Shown: in pieces, positions 1 through 12,000 of the stretch
Layout of the letters: every line of letters starts with the position of its first letter
How positions within the stretch are numbered: position 1 is the first letter of the stretch
From: Lingula anatina
Lineage: Eukaryota; Brachiopoda; Lingulata; Lingulida; Lingulidae
Assembly: GCF_001039355.2 (NCBI RefSeq)
Contig: NW_019776129.1
Location: 1-64,000, forward strand
Length of the DNA: 64,000 bases
Reading direction: 5' to 3'
Position numbers and translations under genes: made by a program
Notes under the pieces: generated by a model
What the model was told of the DNA's origin: nothing
The model's input: the letters and a program-made list of their open reading frames with translations, nothing else
The model's database searches: none

Positions 1-1101
1 TGATGTGTATAGATAAAGAATATTTGTTTTCATGCTCTCTTGATTCTAGCATTTCTAACCCGGCAAGTATATGTATCTTAAATGAAGTTATGTACGACTT
101 TATTTCCTCCCCCTTAAGTGTGTATCATGGGAAGGTTTTTTTTCTCGAATAATCCAAAAATGATTTTAACTGGTTCTGACCTATCGCCTTTAATAAATCG
201 AAGGCTTTGCCCAGATTGAGGGCACTGCTGTTACGCCCGGGCTGTACGGAGTCCTCAGGGCGTGGGCCCAAATTATAAACATTTTCTGCTTGCATCTTAC
301 AAAGAACGCGAAATAAAAGATCGCTTTCGAATGACCTCTAACACTAAAAGCGGTCTTTCCTCATCACCTTCTATTTGATGATACTACTCATGTGACCAGT
401 CAGTAATAAGACCTACTGCAGATTACCAGATTATATACATGTACCAGTACTTACAGCACGTAAACAGACTTTGTACTATAGATAAAGCTGTTTGATCCCG
501 CCTTAGCACTTAATATCATGATACATTCTATTGGCGTAGAACTTTCAAGTTACGTCCGGGGCTCATCTTGGAAGGCTATGCATGTTAATCACTTCACATT
601 GTTCTCCATCTACCTTAGTAAAAAAAACAATGCTTCAAAATTATTGTCCTACAATAGTTTACGTACGTAGTCTGTCTAATTATATCACTGGCTGTAGTAT
701 TGGTCCAAGTACGTCATACCGGTACAAGTACGACTGCAGGTTGGACATTTTATCTTTAATGAAAGATCTTAGCTTTTTTTATTCCTGTGGCAACATCTAT
801 ATTATTCCTTCAACATCTTTTTATGCTTGAAACACAGCTCCAAGTTCAACATGCACCATAATATGGGATTTATTTGGGGGCAAAACATCTCTTTCGGTCT
901 CCTGATTTTCTCAGGCGCTGGACAGCTATAAACATGCTTTTAACGGTATTGTCACCCTTCACCCAAAAGTATTTGCTGCCTTACATATAACATTGGTCAA
1001 AAAGGTTGTCCCACCCCCAGTTTCGTGTGCTTTTATTATAAATGATTACATCTCAGGATTTAATTGCCATGAATGGTGATTTTCATTCCGGACACCATAG
1101 C

Positions 1102-1310
1102 TAACATGATAAGTGATACAGAAAATACATACTAGCGGTGAAGATGTCCATATTTATTACCATTTATTCACATTCGATGTTCCACTGTCATTTCCACAAA
1201 AGTAAAGAAATGTCCTTTAAATTAAAAAGACACAAATGATATCAATGATAAAAGACAAATATGGATATCGTCACCGCTAGTTTGTATTTTCTGTATCACT
1301 TATCATGTTA
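1102..1310. mobile_element. Foldback MITE with ~54-bp inverted repeats (copy A)
   Basis: The ends starting TAACATGATAAGTGATACAG are inverted repeats of about 54 bp with about three mismatches, around a short AT-rich centre. There is no ORF. The same element is at 33585-33804, so it predates the block duplication. The superfamily is unknown. It is likely a non-autonomous DNA transposon or an element that folds into a long hairpin RNA. Confidence 0.75.
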
Positions 1311-2212
1311 GGACTATTTTGGGACGGCAGCATAAAGAAGAAACCCAAAGGCTTTTATCGTGCACAGGAGGGGGGCACTCTGCTACTGATATGAATAATT
1401 AAATATTACTATACTACTCTTTTGTTAAAAATTGCAGTTGACTGAAACCTCCCAGATTATAAGAATTTTTATTATTGTAGAATCTACAACCAAAAGAGCT
1501 TATTTAGTGGGACCATGTTAAAAAATCTATTTAATCCACAGCAAGTGTACAATAAAATCGTGTTTGATGTCTATTTTAAATTTAATGTTTTGTATCAGCA
1601 ACGATTTAGCCGTGCAATTAAGATAAACTGATAACATTATTCAAAGTAGTTTACGCAAAAAATATTCTACATTAGATGTAACAACTAATTTGAGCACATT
1701 GTATATCATATGGGGTATTTGTAAATCTCCCTAGTAATAGTTGAGACCCATATACTGTATTTCTATCGAAATGTTGGGCATATTGATTTTTTTCAAATTA
1801 CCTTGGATACACATTTGTTGCCGTATTGGGGGCAAGTAGTATCTACCTGTACTAAACCCCCTGGCAACCTTTCAATGGCAAGATTTTATAAGAAGAATAT
1901 CATGTAACTATCGACTCGGAGAGAGCCCTATGTTCAGCTCACAAATATCATCCCCAGACTTGTTAATTAACTTTATTGGAGTACACTCGACTCGATTTAT
2001 GGCCTTGCATGTTATTATATAACGCAAGTGGAGGTGTGCAATTTGAGCGATTAAAAATTAGTATGCACCGCCAAATAGGGCAGCTTGGAATCCACCATAG
2101 AAATGAAATATGTATATATGTATATAAGACGATCAGAAGTAATATCAGGGAGTTCAGATTGAGAGAGATTAGGGGAGACCGCCTGGGAGAGCTAGGAAGA
2201 CGTACGCGAGCC

Positions 2213-2242
2213 ATGGGATGGTTCAGAAGTTGGAGACTTCAG
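2213..2242 (+). other. Possible alternative first coding exon of the lipase-GTPase gene (copy A)
   Basis: An ATG at 2213 starts a short reading frame (MGWFRSWRLQ) that ends in CAG followed by a GTACAT donor. Spliced to the acceptor TCTACAG ending at 3020, it would join in frame to VLPNSITM, where the last Met is the start used in the main model. In copy B the same donor exists (about 34735), but the acceptor exon carries 10 extra bases, so the join is out of frame there. It may therefore be only a 5' untranslated exon. Confidence 0.25.
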
Positions 2243-2827
2243 GTACATTAAAATATGTAGTTGGAAAGCGTTATCAAATAAAACATTAAACTGGTCATTA
2301 TGCGTCCTTGGGTTTTCTTTGAGAGACATTACGTAAAGCTGACACGAACCATGGAATTGCGTTTTGCGGGTTATAAAAGATATAATTAAATAAGTATAAA
2401 CAGATTTCATTACTCTCGTCAGAGGAAGAATCAAATAGGTATTGTAATTAGTCTCTACAAAACATATGTAATATATCAGAATAAAAAAATTCGACAGGTT
2501 GTAAATGAGTTTTTTCATGAGCTCAAATTTGTTGGTTCAAAAAGATGTTTCCTAGCAGAAATAATTGGTGCATAGTTGTAAACATAAGGTGCCGAACATA
2601 TTTATGCACTGTATGAGGGTGTGCCTTAGGGCATTTGATACGTTTAAAAGCTGATATTTGGCAAAATACATGTAGCTCTTTTTCTTGTTCTAATAAGCTA
2701 ACCATGTTTTTTTATGCGGCAGTATTATCTCATACATGTAATATGAACATATTTGTTTCTGCATTATCTATAAAGAAACAAATCTGAACGCTTCTTTTCC
2801 CCTTAAAGAATTTAGTCGAGAATGTAC

Positions 2828-2947
2828 GCATTCAAAACCGCGGACTTACACATCCGCGGATCTAATATGGCGAAAGTTGAGCGCTTAATTCCCGATTAGA
2901 CATACTATTTTTGATCCGCGGATCTGTTAGTCCGCAACTCTGAATGC
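2828..2947. mobile_element. CpG-rich foldback MITE upstream of lipase-GTPase gene (copy A)
   Basis: Ends GCATTCAAAACCGCGGACT and AGTCCGCAACTCTGAATGC are imperfect inverted repeats, and inner CCGCGGATC words repeat in opposite orientation, so the element can form a long hairpin. It ends about 95 bp before the main start codon at 3042. The block-B copy (35304-35423) is at the same distance and is more symmetrical. Confidence 0.65.
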
Positions 2948-3041
2948 GCTCAATATCTGCATTTTGATTTGAATGTGTTTTTATAATATAAATATCTCAT
3001 AAGTGCAATATAATCTACAGGTCCTGCCCAATTCAATAACA

Positions 3042-6000
3042 ATGCTGTTCGGAGTCGCTGTTGCCGTAATATTGGTCTCAACCGTTCTGTGGTACATATT
3101 TGCAAGACTAAGATCAAGTCCAAAACCTCAACCAAGTCCAACAGCTCAACCAAGTCCAAGCCCAAGTCCAACAGCTCAACCAAGTCAGGAAATGAAAAAA
3201 ATGCAAAAGACCGCTTATTGGCAACTAGCCCTAATCAGTTGTAAATGTGCATATGTACGTAACGACCAGGAAGTAATGGACATTCTGAACAGTGATAATG
3301 AGGAGCGAGGAATTCATGGCTTCAAGGAATATCAGCTGTCAAAGGAAATGGAAGTCCTTGGTGCCAAGTTGCGATACTTAATTTCTCGGAACAGAACCAA
3401 AGAATTATTTATTTCGATTTCAGGTAACATGTCTTCATTATCCCAGAATCAGACAAATGTACTACTATAAACTCAAAGCACTCATATTTATAAGAGGGTT
3501 GTTAATTTATGTCCTTTTTAGGGGGTATAGGGTTCACTGCAAGGTCAGACAAAAGCACCCCTTAAGTAATTATAACGTATTTATGCAAATAATTAGCTTT
3601 AGAATTTACACAATAACCTTGTTTTACAGTCACGGGCGGTGAGAATATAACCGACGAGCAGAAAAAAATGTGTTTGCACCCAAAAGGTCTATTTGATGGA
3701 AACGTTTCATTAATCATACTGGAACTAGCGGGCAGGATCCCTTGGATGTCCCTGTTAGAAAAGTTTAAGGACGAGGAGCTCATCATTTGTGGACATTATA
3801 TTGGAGGAGCGGTGGCACAACTTGTCACCGTACTTATGAAGTGTCATTTGCGACAAAAAAAAGAAAGGATGGATGGAGAAAAGATACGGTGCATTACATT
3901 TGGTGCACCACGTTTTGCGTCTGATCATTTTACTGCGTTTACCGAAAAGACTGGGGACGATGTTTTGATCGAAAACGTCAGAATGGAGATTGACGCTGGT
4001 TGGCGTGAAGACCTTGCCCCTCGGCAATGTTTGGGCAAGGGTGAGCAGGCTTATAGTGATAAAGATTTACCGGCTACCAATTATGTCGAAGGGGCGGAAA
4101 AAGGTAAATGGGATCTTAGTATTTGTATATTTTTCATTCATTTTAAAGGAATAAGCACTGTTCATTTTGGCGAAAAATAGAATTTCCTGGGGTAAACGAC
4201 AAAGTTCCCTTACTTATCAATGGTTAATGAATCCGTTCCGATATTCAAAGTTAGTTCCCGTTTTTCTTCTAAAAAGCTTAGTTTGTTGTAATGACCTCTT
4301 AAGAGTCAAGTACAGATCGGGTAACCATTTACGGAGGTCACGCACTAGTAGGTGGTCCAATGCAAGCACAGACCCTAGAATTAATGCGGTAACAACTGTT
4401 TTGGTCGTAAAATCTAATTATATTTCTATGACACAGTGCACACAGTGCAATTTAAAATCTCATACGAAGTGTTGGTATCCTTTGCCTGGTCCAATGTGAT
4501 TCTTTAAGTAGCAGTTTTATAACTAGGACCCTTCACGGAAATTCATAAGGTCATTTATATGAAATAAGTGCGTGGAAATTATTATACCTTTCGGGGGAAC
4601 CAATGTCGGATGTGGGGGTGCTAAATTACTTCCTTTCAATAAAGTAATGTTTATTTTACTGAAACGTATGCATCCACCTGGGTGGATGAAAATGACAATA
4701 TAAATATAATTTTAGCGAATATACTATTAAGCAATTACAATGAGTAAGACTATTTACTAACTAAAATAATAATAATAATAATAATAATCAATAAAATAAA
4801 TAGATAAATAGATAAATAAATTCATTAATTAATTAACTCGAGTTTCTATTGCTACTGCTCAATTGCCGATGGTTGCAGCACTGTCTTCTAGATCCCTCCT
4901 AGCAAAAGCGGAGGAGAGAAACTGAGCTAGTGCAATGAGTTTTTCTTCTTCTTGAGATTTCATAATGATAGTAAACTTTTCATCGGTTATTTTGAGACCA
5001 AAATGTGTACAGTGTTTTGTAAATACCTTATATAATATTGTTCTCAGGTCGTTATATTGGAGGAAGTGTGAGGAAGTGTTTTTCATCTTCAATTTTGTCT
5101 TTAGAACAGTGATGGCATTTTCTGTCTGACCGAGGAGTGTTAATGTGGACTGTTTCAATGTGGACTTTATGCCCACTGGTGCGAAATCGACTTAGGTTTT
5201 TTCTCTTTTCAGTATCATGAAAAATGTCTAGATATTTTTCTTTTTTAAATGTGTTCTTGAATTGGCAATAGGCTCTGAATTCAGATATTTCCTCAAGCTC
5301 ACTGTGCCAGTTTTGTATGAACCCACTGATGATGTGTTCTCTTAATGTGCTTAGGAAGTTTATTTGAGGATTCTGTTTTAGCCATACATCCCCAAATCCG
5401 TTTTCGAACAGGAGTTTCATGATGCCTTCACTCCATGAGAGGTAATCATCATTCAGATTTGACAGGCTTTTTATCGAGAGTAGATTGTAATATTGTAATT
5501 CCTCTAGATATGCTTGTTTGAGTAGGTTGTTTTCGTCCGAGCGTAATATTTTGAGCCAACATTTTATTAGATTTTAATCTTTATGTAAGTAGAAATTCTT
5601 CCAATCTCTCCTCTTACTGCATGGTTTGATGATTTTGAGTGAACACCTAAAAGTTGTTTAGAAAAACCAAGGTTTAATTTTTCCGATGGGGATCTGTCTG
5701 TTAGGGTAGTATAGCCCAGACCTCTGATCCGTACGTTGCAATGGGCATTATCATGGTATCGAATAGTTTTTCCTTGAGGGATGATTTAATATGGTCGGTT
5801 GGAGGGAAGTGACCTTTTAGTGCAAAAAAGGCTTTTTGTACTTTTTCTTTTAATCTTGTTAAGGCTGCAGCGAATTTGCCGGATCTAGTGAAAAGAATTC
5901 CTAGGTAGTTGTAGCTAGACAAGATAGTGAGTAGTTTACCGCCTATGTAGAATTTGTGTTTACTTTGAGTGGTGCCGTCTGTGATTTTTCCTTTGCTGTT

Positions 6001-9000
6001 GAAAATAACAACTTGAGTTTTTTTTTAATGTCATCGAAAATATCCATAGTAAACAGTACTTTCTTAGACAATCCAGACTGTATTGGAGACCTAATGGCCT
6101 TTTTGAAAATAGAACCAGGTCGTCAGCATAGATTACCGAGACACTGGTTTGTTATTTATTACAGGGGGGTAACTTTTTGAATTTTCTATAACTTTTAGTA
6201 AATCGTCTGCAAATAAAGGATAAAAGAAAATAAAAGCAATGAAATTTGTCAACAGTATAGTATGATTTATAGATACCATTATTTTCCAGCGTCCACCACT
6301 GTAACCGTTTATTTATTTCAGTTCTTTTGCCAATGGCACAACAGGACGAGGAGCAAATTACTGGACTTACTCCCGTGGGTCAGGAGGAATTTCTCATTGA
6401 AGCCACCAATGGTAAAAAGGAGACCTGGGTTATAGTTAATCCCGAAAGTCAATCATATTTGGTTGATTTAGAGGTCGAATAGTGGATATTGTGGATTGAA
6501 ATATCATGTACAAAGATTGGACTTTTTGTTATGTATTAAAGTACAAATCACGAACAGAAAGCCTTAATGTTGAAATGTGGAATTTTTTTCAAATGATAGA
6601 GATTGACAGATTATTGAATAGTGTATTATAAATATTTTAAGGAAGAAAAATATGGAGGTTGCTCAATAAATACATGTGTGATAGCAAAGTTAAATGGAGT
6701 GCCTCCCTCCAACATATCACTTCGTCTGTATTTAAGTGTAACAAACTTTACGGAACCAAAAAGGTCGGAGTGTTCGAGACTTAATTATAGTCAATGTCAA
6801 AATGAGGTATATACTGATTTTCACCATATAGATTTACTCCTTAAGAAACATGTCTTTTGCTAGCACATGTTGGTGTGCATCTTTTCCAGGTGAGTTATCT
6901 GAGTCACGGATGCCAAGTGAAAAACAGTGTATTGATGCGTATCTGAATAGTTTTAAGAATCACTATCACAGCAACTTGCACACATTTGAGTCCATTGATG
7001 CGCAGGCAGAGTACTTGCTCGACCCTCAGCTGCAACTCCAGGACGCAGGTATGGTTTGGTTTGGTTTGATTGATTTACTTGCAAATGATACATTTAGTTT
7101 GTCAAGCTCCAGACGTATACAACAGAGGGGCCTCTGATTTAATGTTGCATACTAAACAGAATCCTTGATATCAAAGGGTGCATGTAATACATCTATTATG
7201 GTGCTTACTTATATGATGTCCCTGGATTTGACGTTAATAAGTACATTTAAATGAATTGGCACATGTGTTTGGTACTTCTGTGCCAATTCCAGTCATGTTT
7301 GTTTACTTAAAATATATCTCTCTCATAATATATTTAAATATATATTTCAAATTGGAATTGATGCCTCTTTGGTGTGCGATAGATTTTATATATAGTAAAA
7401 CCAAAGTTTATATGAGACCTTTTGGATAAACATGTTGAATTTATTTTCTCCCTGAGAATTTTGATTGGATTTAATTTGTCAATCATAATGTTTGTAATAA
7501 CCATTGTGCATGTTCAACATTTAACTTTCAGAGTACCATAATGGCTGTCTGAAAATGAAAGTGAGTGGAGGATATGATGCTTTTGACTGGTTCACATTTG
7601 ATTGTAAGTTTGAAAGATGGAAATTATATAATACGTGTAGTATTTATGAAAAAACGGGTGAGTATCAATATTGTGTTTCCTCTAAACAATCAATAATCAC
7701 TATACAAATAAAAAATAAATTCACATCTCGAAGGGTCTTTTCAGAATCGTGTGTCTGCTTGTGTTAATGGCACCTGCTTCCTGGCGCCTCCTTTATGCTT
7801 GGAGCTAGTATTGTGGAATGAAATTTCATTCTTTGATGGTCTGCTGGTTGGGGATGATATTGCTGAGCTCGTAGCACTAAATGGTCCAATAGCTAATAAA
7901 ATATTGTACTCTTTTGTATGTAAACCCAAAATTATTGTAATCATCATCATCATCATCATCATTATCATTTAGAGCCTATAGTGTTCCACTGTTGGACAAA
8001 GGCCTCAGCATGCTTTTTCCATTGTTTCCTATCCTTAGCCTCCGATTTCCAGTTTGGCCAAGGTTTCTTCTTCCAAGACTTCCAGTAGTCATCTAATTCA
8101 TCCCTCCATCGTTTGACCGGCCTTCCTCTTTTTCTTTGTCCATACCTTGGGGTCCATTCTGTAAGCCTGATTGTCCACCTATTGTCCTTCATTCTTTTGA
8201 CATGTCCTGCCCACCTCCATTTCATTTCTTTAACTGTGAGCAGTACGTCCTTAACTTGGGAAAGCCCATATGTATGTTAACTCTTTTCACATATTATTTC
8301 AAGTGTACTGTGTGTAAAAGAAACAAAATACCAGGATCATCAGCGTACTCTATATACCTTGTGAGTTTAACCCCTTATGGTGAGGCAGAATACGGTTGTC
8401 GTTCAGCCCTTAATGACCATCTATCTAGCTAGAGACATATCTGTGAATATCTGTAAAAAAATCTATCACTCGCCCTGGTAGAGGGTACATTATTATCCTC
8501 TTGACATTTTTCTGTTGTTTATGCATTTTCACGAGGATTTTTAAAGTAATTTAATTTGGGAACTAGGACTTCATTAATGAGAATAGTAAAGAGATTGTTT
8601 CAGATCTAGAAAAACCGTTGACTTGAGCCTATTGATAAATAAAAGTAATTTTAAGAATCATGTTACTGATACACATTACCGGTGCATATATTTGCATTAA
8701 TTTAGATGCCGCCGCTAAGCCAGAAAATGTAAAACTAGAGGAAACAACCAAGACAGCGACTGGGTTAACGTTGAAAATATCCTTTCCTCTGGACCCTGAA
8801 TTATATGACACAGTTGAACCCCCAGTCCAATTTACTTGTGAAACGCATTTCGAACATAAGCATGTACTAGTTGTTCCATATGATACCAAGGTAAGCAGTT
8901 ATTAATGCCCCTTGCTCTTAAGGACGCCCTCTTAAGTAAGATTTTGCGCAAATAAATAAATTAAGCCTTGATACCAGCACGTAACATAGAAACATCATAC

Positions 9001-12000
9001 AATGTTGTAATGTTTACAACATTATATAAGATAGTATTATTTTAGATACGGTGAAATGCGCTTTGCTTCTGTTTAAAAATTTTATGTTTTATTACTCAAA
9101 ATCCCTTTTATAGATAACCTTATGATATTCGTAAGAAAATAGCATGAGTAACATAAGAGTGATGTTTTTGTTTGAATATATTGTTTTTTCTTTACTGAGC
9201 AGCTTTAATCGTTGTATTATTGTTGCGCATTTGTTTCTAATTTGGCAATGTTCAACCAATAAATCCCAAACCAGTGGGCTAGGAATGAACTACTGATTAC
9301 CTTTGTTACATTATCATGAATTCTGTCATTTACCGATTGATTAAGAACAGGGACGTGTGTATGTCAGTATCAGACCATATTGGGAAGCAGGAGTTTAATT
9401 CTTTTCAAAAAAAGGATTTGACATGTCTGCAGGTCGAACCCACACCCTGTCAATTCCAACGTGGGCATGGTTACCACTAGACCAATACGTCACTACAAGT
9501 AAACCAATTTTGAACATTCAGCCCAGTGTATGTTTCAATGTCTCAAAGATACAAGTTCGTTTATCTGTTTCACTGTAACCGTTATACTTTAATAATAAAA
9601 AAGTATTAATCCTTACCGGTCGGTCTTTGTACATCATCTTGGATCTGGATATGAATCGAATTCCTTTACTCATAATTTAGACTTTGATACATAAAAACTT
9701 TGAGACATGTCACACCATTTTTATGGCAGACTCTATGGGACACTTTCAATCCTGCAGTTGCACATTGTGTCCATTTGCATAACAGATTTGAAAACAATCG
9801 ACAGATTCGTTTATATGTTAACGACTTTAAACACGTTTTAAAGTAGTTTTATATTGACCTTCTCATATGTGATATTCCACTGATATAGATATCACTGATA
9901 AATATCACTGATATTTTGTTCCCAGACTGAGTCTCTTCAGGGTTTATTTGGCTATGGGAGCGACACTTCCTTATTGTGACATCACAATCACATTTGGACA
10001 AACAATAAGATTATTGAATGCAAGTGAACTACATCACATTCAATACTTGTTTATATACATATATTATATATAATATCAATTTATTAAAACAGCGGATTGC
10101 AACACAGTGGATTGAAGTTGGCTGTACATAAAATGATAAGAACATTGCAATAATAATGATAATATCCTACATGTTTAAATAAAACTGCTACTAGGTTGAA
10201 AGACTGCTATTTGACCTTTGAAATAACCGTGCATAGAATAAAATGCTAATTATCACTATTGGAAATGTAAAGGTGCATATGGAATAGAGCAGCGGAATTT
10301 TTTAGTCTAAAATGTTGGCACCTTATTGGATTATCGGAAGGATCAGTTGTTTTTTAGAACAACTGTATACTTGAAAGTTCTAAATGAGTCATTCAATTAC
10401 ACTTTTTTCATACTAATAAATGTTTAATACTTTGGTATTTTATCTACTGGTATAGAGGAACTGAACTTGAAGAAGTTGTTTTCCTGCCTAATAAAATATA
10501 TCTGGTTTCGTTTTGTGTTCATTAGGCGATTACGTTACGAATGTGTGCTGTACATTTCCTTTACAGGGTCTCTTTTGCAGTTGCATGAAAAGTAACGGGA
10601 AAGAAAGCGTGGCTGACGTCGTGATGAAAGCAATCAAAAGGCGGAATCTTGTCGCAACGCATTCTCAAACAGCCAAAGATGAAAAAGGTGAACTGGTGAA
10701 GTTGATAGAAAAACTCACAGGTAATGAAAAAATTGCCACGAAGGTTTTAAATCTGCACACAGTTTTAATTTGTAGATTTTTATTGATCATTTTTTATGTT
10801 TAATGCTACCGGGTATGAGTTACGTTGAGTTAAACTCCACCAAAACGTTCCTTAGAAGTTCGCATATGTTTTGATTTTGGCTCATAATCGGTTTGATGAA
10901 CTGCTCGAATTACCAACATATTTCATATTTATATCGTCTTTCTTACGGAGATAACTGTAGATAAACAATATCAGGACTTGCTCAAACGTAAGTTTGACAG
11001 GCAGTTCATTTTCGAATAAAGAACCAAAAGTAATTATATATATAACACCATTTCCTATGGTCCAAATTTAATTCACTTTGACATATACAAAAACAATTCT
11101 CGAAAATTACATGTTATTTTCTATTCAATCAATTCTCTCTCACACGCGATTAAACCTCGGGAAATAATAAGAGCCAATAATTGACATCTTTTTCTGTTGT
11201 TACCAAACCAGAATTAATCGAAGGCAGCGCAAATGAAAAACAGCAAACCGATGATGCCCAGCGGTTGTCATCAGACATTCAGGAGAAAATACGTGACAAA
11301 ATCAAGATAGTATACGATAGAACCATGCAACAGATATTGCTTGGCTCGGTTTCGGGTGGACTTTCAGCTTTTTGGTTATTGGCAGGTAAGTCATAAAACT
11401 ACACAATGTCTTACAGCACATTTGTTTCATATTAGCTGATTATCGGATTACATGAGTTTAGTTTCAACAGTACATTGCATGTCCATGAAAATCAGCACCA
11501 CTTGGCTGTACGTGTGGAGTGAAAATAAAACCAATTTATTTAAAAAGAATATCAAAGAAAGAATGCTAGCGGCTTGTGTTCAAGATACAAACTGCTATAC
11601 ATTTTACTATGTAAGATATTCAAAGCTTTTATCATGCATCGCGATTTATTTTTCAGGAGTTGGCATTGGCTCAGAAGTCATTTCTACCACAGTAGCTGCA
11701 TCTAGTTTACCAGTAGTAGATGCGGCAGCAGCAGCAGGAGCAGGTGCAGTTGGTGTAGGTGCGGGTGCGGTGACATATTATGTTACAAAAAGGAAAGAAA
11801 CCGTGGCGGAGCAATACCGAGCAGTACTGATATCAATTTTGAACATTTTGTTAAATGAAGAAAACGCTGGTATGTCGTGCAACTGTAAACTTGAGAAAAA
11901 AATTTACGAAATAGCAAAACGTGAAGAAATTATTCAACCAAATGCGCTTTCTGTCCACGAAACAAAAAATTTCAAACAAAGCAAAAAGATCACTAAAGAA

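Larger units (their letters stand above)
1..2800. other. Non-coding left flank of block A
   Basis: No convincing gene. It holds a foldback MITE (1102-1310) and many chance ORFs that are also present in block B only because the DNA is duplicated. Positions about 20-275 are absent from the matching place in block B, where the sequence runs directly from GATAAAGAA to ATTATAAAC, so this is either an insertion here or a deletion there. A possible short 5' exon of the downstream gene lies at 2213-2242. Confidence 0.6.

Noticed and set aside
6412-6483. Read-through of exon 3 to a stop (C-terminus GKKETWVIV..)
   Set aside because: Copy B has stops in this stretch, and the GTAAAA donor gives a phase-1 join to exon 4 in both copies.
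7604-7767. Extension of exon 5 of the fusion gene past GTAAGT
   Set aside because: The frame stays open in copy A but is disrupted in copy B. The donor ATT|GTAAGT joins in frame to the next exon in both, so an intron is preferred.
9425-9493. tRNA gene on minus
   Set aside because: A-box-like and B-box-like words are good, but the acceptor stem ends do not pair and no clear anticodon loop is seen. Two identical-context copies follow from the block duplication. Called a SINE head instead.
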